Source: Candidatus Hydrogenedentota bacterium
Lineage (GTDB): Bacteria > Hydrogenedentota > Hydrogenedentia > Hydrogenedentales > SLHB01
Direction: 5' to 3'
Length of the DNA: 14,662 nucleotides
Assembly (NCBI GenBank): GCA_022706165.1
Contig: JAKJDA010000031.1
Span: 1 to 14,662 of the forward strand
Shown: positions 1 through 4,636 of the stretch, piece by piece
Numbering within the stretch: position 1 is the first letter of the stretch
Layout of the letters: each line of letters starts with the position of its first letter
The notes under the pieces: generated by a model
The model's database searches: none
Seen by the model: only the letters and a program-made list of their open reading frames with translations
What the model was told of the DNA's origin: nothing
Made by a program: the position numbers and the translations under genes

Positions 1-1678
1 AGTGGCATTCGCTGAATTTGCCGCCGCGCTTGATGTCGTCCATGACTTTTTTTGCGTTGGCGGTGCCGTGGGCGACGGCGACTTTGACGACCGCGCCCTT
101 GAGCCAGTCCCAGTTCGGCACGAGGTGCTTCAGGATATCCGGCACGGGGCCGACCGCCGTGATCGGGAGTTCGGCGTACTTGACGCCTTCGAACCCGCGC
201 ACGGGGATGATGTCGGCATGCGCGAAGATGTCCTCGACCTTGATGCCGCAGACCATCTCGATGACGGTGCGGAGGGCCGCTTCCATCACGCCGCCGGTGG
301 CGCCGAAGATAACGCCGGAGCCGGTGGCCGTGCCGAAGGGATCGTCGAAGTCGCTCTTGGGCAGTTTCGGCAGGTCGATGCCGGTCTCGCTGATCATCTT
401 GGCCAGTTCGCGCGTGGTCAGGCCATAGTCGATGTCCTTGTAGCCGCTGTCACACATCTCGGGCCGGTTGCACTCGAACTTCTTGGCCGAGCACGGCATC
501 AACGCGACGGTCACGACGTCTTTCGGGTCGATGTTCATCTGTTTGGCGTAGAAGGTCTTGATGACCGCGCCGAACATCTGCTGCGGGCTTTTGGCCGACG
601 ACAGGTTGGGCAGGTATTCGGGATAGAAATGTTCGATGTATTTCACCCAGCCCGGCGAACAGCTCGTGAACTGCGGCAGCGCGATGTTCTTGTCGCCTTG
701 AACCAGCGCCTTGTACAGACGCAGGATCAATTCCGTGCCTTCCTCGATGATCGTCAGATCGGCGGTGAAATTCGTGTCGAACACCTTGTCGAATCCGCAC
801 AAACGCAGCGCCGTGTTCATCTCGAAGGTCAGCGGCTGCCCGGGTTCGAGGCCGAAGCATTCGCCGATGCCCGCCCGCGGACTGGGCGCGGTCTGGATGA
901 CGACGTGCTTGGTCGGATCGTCGATGGCCGCCCAGACGTCGTCGGTCGGGTCGTTGGCGCGCAGGGCTCCGGTTGGGCAACGGTTGATGCACTGGCCGCA
1001 GTTGATGCAGACGACCTCGGCCAGGGGCTTGTCCATGAAGGTGACGACCTTGGATTCCGCGCTGCGGCCTTCGACTTCGAGCACGCCGACTTCCTGGAAA
1101 TCGATGCACGTGCGGATGCAGCGGCGGCACAGCACGCATTTGTTCATGTCGCGGAACACGGAATGGCTCGATCGGTCCTCCGCATACGTTGGCGTTTCGG
1201 GATGGCCGAAGCGGAAGAAGTCCACGCCGTATTCCTTGGCGAGCGCTTGCAGTTGGCAATTGTTGTTGCGGCTGCACGTGTAGCACTCGCCGTAGTGGTT
1301 GGCAAGCAGCAAGTCGATGATGTGCCGCCGCGCCTGGCGCACCTTTCGGGTGTGGGTGAACACCTTCATCGGGGCGGTGATCGGAAAGGCGCACGAGGCT
1401 TGCAGCGTTCGTTGGCCTTCGACTTCGACGACGCAGATGCGGCATACGCCCGCGACGCAGAGGTCTTCGTGGTAACACAACGTCGGAATGTGGATGCCGA
1501 CTCGTTTGGCTGCTTCGAGGATCGTCGTGCCTAGCGGGACTTTGACCGGCTGGCCGTCGATCTCGACCGTGATCAGCCCTCCAATGGTCCCCTCTGTTTC
1601 CTGCACGTTGATCGTGTGGCCGCGCTGGCTTAATGGCACGCGTGAAAGGTCCACGCCGCTTCCTGTGGTAGATGCCAT
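1..1678 (-). CDS. hydA: [FeFe]-hydrogenase catalytic subunit, HydA/HndD type (3' end cut by window edge)
   Basis: Catalytic subunit of a cytoplasmic NAD(H)-linked [FeFe]-hydrogenase, interconverting H2 with protons and electrons at the H-cluster. 559 residues are visible. Domain order: a [2Fe-2S] ferredoxin domain (C68, C79, C82, C96), a His-ligated [4Fe-4S] site (H128-x3-C132-x2-C135-x5-C141), two [4Fe-4S] clusters (C181/184/187/191 and C224/227/230/234), then the H-cluster domain from about residue 250. L1 reads TSCSPGW (338-344) and L2 reads MPCSAKKFE (394-402). A conserved FGATGGVMEAALR stretch follows. L3 (the ExMACxxGC region) would begin just beyond the left edge, so roughly 60-80 residues are missing. 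The ATG is preceded by GGGGAGG lying inside the last codons of the upstream hydB gene, whose TAA is 3 nt away. This is the last visible gene of the operon. The Ser in L1 replaces one Cys of the common TSCCP form; I recall this variant in multimeric enzymes. Family assignment is secure. Confidence 0.96.
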   Translation of the reverse strand, partial: MASTTGSGVDLSRVPLSQRGHTINVQETEGTIGGLITVEIDGQPVKVPLGTTILEAAKRVGIHIPTLCYHEDLCVAGVCRICVVEVEGQRTLQASCAFPITAPMKVFTHTRKVRQARRHIIDLLLANHYGECYTCSRNNNCQLQALAKEYGVDFFRFGHPETPTYAEDRSSHSVFRDMNKCVLCRRCIRTCIDFQEVGVLEVEGRSAESKVVTFMDKPLAEVVCINCGQCINRCPTGALRANDPTDDVWAAIDDPTKHVVIQTAPSPRAGIGECFGLEPGQPLTFEMNTALRLCGFDKVFDTNFTADLTIIEEGTELILRLYKALVQGDKNIALPQFTSCSPGWVKYIEHFYPEYLPNLSSAKSPQQMFGAVIKTFYAKQMNIDPKDVVTVALMPCSAKKFECNRPEMCDSGYKDIDYGLTTRELAKMISETGIDLPKLPKSDFDDPFGTATGSGVIFGATGGVMEAALRTVIEMVCGIKVEDIFAHADIIPVRGFEGVKYAELPITAVGPVPDILKHLVPNWDWLKGAVVKVAVAHGTANAKKVMDDIKRGGKFSECH

Positions 1679-1681
1679 GAT

Positions 1682-2884
1682 TTATGCCCTCCCCGCGAGC
1701 TTTGTCTCGCCGCGTCCCATGAGTTCATCTGGGAAATGCTTCACAATGGAAAGAAACGCGACCGCGCTCGATTGGCCCAGGCCGCATTTCGAGGCGAGTT
1801 GCATGGTCTCGCCCAGCGAACACAGCTCTTGCAGGTATTTCATCGAACATTGGCCCCGCTGGAGCGACTCGATGCCTTCGAGAAGGGTCAGATTGCCCGA
1901 GCGGCACGGCGTGCATTGGCCGCAGGATTCCTCGACAAAAAACTCAGTGAAGCATTTGGCGACGTGCAGCATGTCGCGTCCCGGTCCGAACACGATGATC
2001 GAACCGCCCGTGGGGATGTCCTCGTAGGCGATGGTCCGTCCGAATTCCGAGGCTGGCACGCAATGGCCCGAGGCGCCGCCGATCTGGACGGCCTTGGCGT
2101 TCTCGCCGCCGACTTCCTTCAGCAGCTCTGTCACGGTGATGCCCATCGGGAACTCGTACACGCCCGGACGCGTGCAATCGCCGGACACGCTGAATAACTT
2201 GAGGCCGGTGGACTTGGCCGTGCCGACGCCCTTGAACCAGTCCGCGCCCTTTGACACGATGCAGGCGATCCACGCGAGCGTCTCGACGTTGTTGACGACC
2301 GTCGCATGCCCTTGGAAACCGGTGTCCACGGGATACGGCGGGCGGTTGCGGGGTTCGCCTCGATAGCCTTCGAGCGATTCGATCAGCGCGGTTTCCTCGC
2401 CGCAGATGTAGGCGCCCGACCCCATGCGGATGACGATGTCGAAATCGAAGCCTTTCTTGCCCAGAATGTCCTTGCCCAACAAACCGTCTTCGCGGCGTTT
2501 GGCGAGGATCGCTTCGAGTTGGCGGCGCAGATAGGTGTACTCGCCGCGCAGGTAGATGATGCCCGTGGTCGCGCCGATGGCATAGCCCCCAATCGTCATG
2601 CCATCGATCACGAGATCGGCGTATTCGGTCAGAATGACGCGGTCTTTGAACGTTCCTGGTTCCCCTTCATCGGCGTTGCAAACAACAAACTTGTGATCGT
2701 CCTTGGCGGCTGCGGCCAGGTTCCACTTCACCCCCGTGGGGAACCCGGCGCCGCCCCGGCCTTTGATGCCCGAGGCGCTAATGGCGGCAATGACGGAGGC
2801 TCGGTCGAGGGCGAGGGCGGCCTTGATGGGCTTCACCGGCTCGACGAGCGCGAAGGTCAACGGGCCTACGTGTGTGGCGCTCAT
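1682..2884 (-). CDS. hydB: NADH-binding flavoprotein subunit of [FeFe]-hydrogenase (NuoF-like HydB/HndC)
   Basis: A 400-residue NuoF-family diaphorase subunit that takes hydride from NADH onto FMN and passes electrons to Fe-S clusters. Visible motifs: GRGGAGFPTG (42-51, NADH/FMN site), NADEGEPGTFKDR (70-82), GSGAYICGEE (155-164) with RGEPR after it, and the [4Fe-4S] motif ESCGQCTPC (C321, C324, C327) with the fourth Cys at about 367. The protein has neither the N-terminal thioredoxin-like [2Fe-2S] domain nor the C-terminal double [4Fe-4S] ferredoxin domain found in bifurcating HydB proteins of 500-600 residues. It is close to plain NuoF in extent. The chosen start overlaps the hydC stop by ATGA and has GGAG 8 nt upstream. 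An open frame continues farther upstream to 3289 but lies over hydC in another frame and has no family similarity. Complex I NuoF is excluded by the neighbouring hydrogenase and absence of other nuo genes. Confidence 0.95.
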   Translation of the reverse strand: MSATHVGPLTFALVEPVKPIKAALALDRASVIAAISASGIKGRGGAGFPTGVKWNLAAAAKDDHKFVVCNADEGEPGTFKDRVILTEYADLVIDGMTIGGYAIGATTGIIYLRGEYTYLRRQLEAILAKRREDGLLGKDILGKKGFDFDIVIRMGSGAYICGEETALIESLEGYRGEPRNRPPYPVDTGFQGHATVVNNVETLAWIACIVSKGADWFKGVGTAKSTGLKLFSVSGDCTRPGVYEFPMGITVTELLKEVGGENAKAVQIGGASGHCVPASEFGRTIAYEDIPTGGSIIVFGPGRDMLHVAKCFTEFFVEESCGQCTPCRSGNLTLLEGIESLQRGQCSMKYLQELCSLGETMQLASKCGLGQSSAVAFLSIVKHFPDELMGRGETKLAGRA

Positions 2885-3402
2885 ACCAAGTGCTCCTCTC
2901 TCCGCTCGACGGCATACACGCTGAATACGCGGCGGCAGCCTTCGAGAATCTCGTGGACCTTGTCGGGCGTCACGCGCGTGAAGACTTGGTCGTTCACCAG
3001 CATCGCAGGCCCTTGGTCGCACATGCCCATGCAGTTGGCCCACTCGAGCGTGAACTTGCCGTCCGGGGTCGTCTCGCCAAACGCGATGCCGAGGTCGTTC
3101 TCGAGTTGACGCGCGACGCGGTCCTTGTTCTGCATGTCGCAGGAAATGGTTTGACACAGGCGGATGACAAACTGGCCCTTCGATCGGTGGTCCAAGAAGC
3201 TGTAAAACGACACGACGCCGTAGACCTCGACCGGATGAATGTCCAACAAATCGGCCACGACCTGCATCGCATAATCGCTGATGTGGCAATACTGCCGCTG
3301 CACTTCCTGAAGAATCGGGATAAGGGATGACCGGTTGCGGCCGTATTCCTCGGTCCAGCGTTCGATGTTGTTCCGGAGCTTTTCGCGTTCGGTGATCAGC
3401 AT
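2881..3402 (-). CDS. hydC: NuoE-like thioredoxin-fold [2Fe-2S] subunit (HydC/HndA)
   Basis: Small electron-transfer subunit (173 residues) of the NADH-linked hydrogenase, partner of the FMN subunit encoded next. An N-terminal helical bundle (to about residue 70, with the family signature VYGVVSFYSFL) precedes a thioredoxin-like domain. The four [2Fe-2S] ligands are C83 and C88 (C-x4-C) and C124 and C128 (C-x3-C in ANCMGMCDQGP), the standard NuoE pattern. Length is typical for NuoE/HndA (about 150-180). The ATG at 3402 follows AAGGAGG, which is encoded by the final codons of the response regulator whose TGA is only 3 nt away. Its own TGA overlaps the hydB ATG. Both junctions suggest translational coupling and fixed stoichiometry. 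No odd residues were seen. Confidence 0.95.
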   Translation of the reverse strand: MLITEREKLRNNIERWTEEYGRNRSSLIPILQEVQRQYCHISDYAMQVVADLLDIHPVEVYGVVSFYSFLDHRSKGQFVIRLCQTISCDMQNKDRVARQLENDLGIAFGETTPDGKFTLEWANCMGMCDQGPAMLVNDQVFTRVTPDKVHEILEGCRRVFSVYAVERREEHLV

Positions 3403-3405
3403 GCT

Positions 3406-3786
3406 TCAGCCCTCCTTCTGCTGCAGGAGTTCGTCAACCAGCTTGACGAGCGCCTTGGGCTCGATCGGCTTTTCCACGAACGCCTCCACCGGAAGCACCG
3501 CATCGTCCTTGTCGTATTTCATGCCCGTGACCCGGCTGACGCTCGTCAACAGCAGAATGGGTTTCGCGAAGCCTTTCCGGCGCAACTCCTGCGCCATCGC
3601 CATGCCGTCGTCCGGCTGCTCCATCATCACGTCGAGAATGAGCAGGTCCGGCTTGACCCTATCGACGCTCTTCATGCCCTCGTCCCGGTTGTAGGCCGAG
3701 GCTACCGTGTGGCCCTCCTTTTCCAGAAATAGGCGGATGGCGTCCACCACATCCGGATCGTCGTCCACTGCGAGAATCGTTGCCAT
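3406..3786 (-). CDS. Single-domain response regulator (CheY-like receiver) heading the hydrogenase operon
   Basis: A 126-residue stand-alone receiver domain with no output domain. Acidic pocket D8-D9-D10, phospho-acceptor D52 (LLILDVMM), T81/S82 after the hydrophobic beta strand (ILLLTS) and K106 in VEKPI are all present, so it should be phosphorylatable. The loop between T81 and K106 is longer than in CheY and acidic (KYDKDDAVLP). The ATG at 3786 is preceded by AAGGAG at good spacing; a longer frame reaching 3891 is Arg-rich, crosses the operator and is rejected as a start. It is the first gene after the promoter, separated from hydC by 3 nt, so it is almost certainly co-expressed with the hydrogenase. 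No histidine kinase lies in the window. Because it has no DNA-binding domain it probably acts by protein-protein contact or in a phosphorelay. Its target is unknown. Confidence 0.93.
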   Translation of the reverse strand: MATILAVDDDPDVVDAIRLFLEKEGHTVASAYNRDEGMKSVDRVKPDLLILDVMMEQPDDGMAMAQELRRKGFAKPILLLTSVSRVTGMKYDKDDAVLPVEAFVEKPIEPKALVKLVDELLQQKEG

Positions 3787-3848
3787 ACGCGTTCTCCTTC
3801 TTCGACGGGCGGAGGCCCGTCTTGCCCTGCCACGCACCCTAGGCGCAC

Positions 3849-3870
3849 AATCGTGAAAAATATCACGATT
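3849..3870. promoter_or_regulatory. Operator-like perfect inverted repeat, AATCGTGA-N6-TCACGATT
   Basis: Two perfect 8-bp arms are separated by the 6-nt spacer AAAATA. The repeat starts 9 nt downstream of the minus-strand -10 element, so it covers the expected transcription start, and it lies 63-84 nt ahead of the response regulator ATG. The core GTGA-N6-TCAC matches the general form of CRP/FNR-family sites. The 18-bp centre is also close to the Rex form TTGTGAA-N4-TTCACAA. The position favours a repressor. A Rex-like NADH/NAD+ sensor would suit an NADH-linked hydrogenase, but this is inference from site shape. Confidence 0.75.
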
Positions 3871-3879
3871 CGAGGCCCC

Positions 3880-3908
3880 ATCATACCCCATTTGCCTGCG
3901 CTTTGCAA
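3880..3908 (-). promoter_or_regulatory. Sigma70-like promoter of the hydrogenase operon
   Basis: On the minus strand TTGCAA (3903-3908; 4 of 6 to consensus) and TATGAT (3880-3885; 5 of 6) are separated by exactly 17 nt. An A-tract lies just upstream of the -35 (3911-3919 read in reverse). Predicted transcription start is about 3873, next to or inside the inverted repeat, leaving a leader of roughly 85 nt before the response regulator. Confidence 0.7.
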
Positions 3909-3923
3909 CCTCTTTTTTTGCGA

Positions 3924-3971
3924 AGGCGCCAAAACGGCATTCTGGAGAATCGGCGCGCCTTTTGGGCGCCT
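3924..3971. repeat. Imperfect inverted repeat upstream of the hydrogenase promoter
   Basis: The arm AGGCGCCAAAA (3924-3934) is the reverse complement of TTTTGGGCGCCT (3960-3971) apart from one bulged G; the intervening segment is 25 nt. It sits just upstream of the minus-strand -35 element. It could be an activator or regulator site or a chance product of GC-rich sequence. It is not a convincing terminator for any visible gene. Confidence 0.35.
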
Positions 3972-4098
3972 CTCGTGTATGGGGCCTGAATCAGAAAAAG
4001 CGAAGCTTCGTAGGGTTGATGACAGGCTTGCGGAGTATGCGGAGAAACAAGAGCATATAGGGTATTCGTACTAATTTATTTATACTTTTTCGCACCTA

Positions 4099-4127
4099 TT
4101 GACACTTTTCGTTTGAAGCGTCATAAT
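4099..4127 (+). promoter_or_regulatory. Near-consensus sigma70 promoter with AT-rich upstream element
   Basis: TTGACA (4099-4104; 6 of 6) and CATAAT (4122-4127; 5 of 6) are separated by 17 nt. The preceding stretch 4071-4090 is a run of A and T in otherwise GC-rich DNA, as in UP elements. Predicted start is about 4134, roughly 500 nt before the next supported plus-strand gene at 4637. It is the strongest promoter match in the window. Confidence 0.75.
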
Positions 4128-4133
4128 AGGCTT

Positions 4134-4636
4134 GGTTGGGTTTTCCGGCGTCTTTTGCGGGGAACGCGACTTACAGGGTGCCCGTCGTCGCGGATGCGGC
4201 ATGGGCACAAGGGGGGGCGAAGGTGAAGGCATCGTGTTGCTCCGCGAGGAGCGGCGAGATGGGCGGGCGTCGCAGTCTCACGACGCGCGGGGATCCACCT
4301 GGGCGATTCGACAAGGTTCGGCTTCGTAGTTCAGTTTCTTCACTATGCTGCATAGATTTCCGTCTGTTTGGCCTGCCGTTTTTCTCACAAATCCCGCCGA
4401 TGGGAAGAACCATTTTCACTCGGAAACCGGTTAGTTCGCTTAGAGCGTTTTCGTTTGGCCTCCGGGCGCCGCCCCGGACGCGGGCTTCTCCCTCGGGAGC
4501 GGCTCGAAACCGGGGATCGCCCCTCGAAGCGGAAGGGCGGCCAGTGCGGAAGGGTTTGTAGTGCGATGTAGTGTGCCATTGCAGTAGTGAATATAAGGCT
4601 GGAACGTTTGGGACGAGGCTCCCTGAAAGGAATGCA
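4134..4636 (+). other. Long hairpin-rich non-coding region (candidate leader RNA)
   Basis: No credible gene is seen here: the open frames begin at TTG or GTG codons without ribosome sites and have arginine-rich, low-complexity translations. The stretch does contain a series of short perfect stems: GTGCCC/GGGCAC (4178-4208), GCTCC-GCGA-GGAGC with a GNRA tetraloop (4239-4252), GCGTCG/CGACGC (4267-4286), CTATGC-T-GCATAG (4343-4355), TCCGGG/CCCGGA (4461-4478), CTCC/GGAG (4488-4499) and GGGG-ATCG-CCCC (4512-4523). Lying between a strong promoter and the secreted hydrolase gene, it would be that gene's 5' leader or a separate small RNA. I recognise no known riboswitch, RNase P, SRP or tmRNA signature. 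Confidence 0.4.

Noticed and set aside
2..1534. 510-codon plus-strand open frame opposite hydA
   Set aside because: It is antisense to a gene with all hydrogenase motifs. Its translation is rich in Asp, Arg and Val with no family pattern. Long antisense frames are common in GC-rich coding DNA.
4001..4010. 10-bp palindrome CGAAGCTTCG
   Set aside because: It is short and isolated, with no T-run and no promoter relation; chance occurrence is likely.
3979..4074. 31-codon plus-strand small frame starting MGPESEKAKLRR
   Set aside because: The composition (Glu, Lys, Arg) is protein-like, but there is no ribosome site, it lies upstream of the plus promoter at 4099, and nothing else supports translation. 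It could be revisited if conserved.
4136..4561. 141-codon frame (and a 65-codon frame at 4132) in the leader region
   Set aside because: Both begin at TTG codons without a ribosome site. The translations are low-complexity and Arg/Ser/Pro-rich, as expected for GC-rich non-coding DNA.
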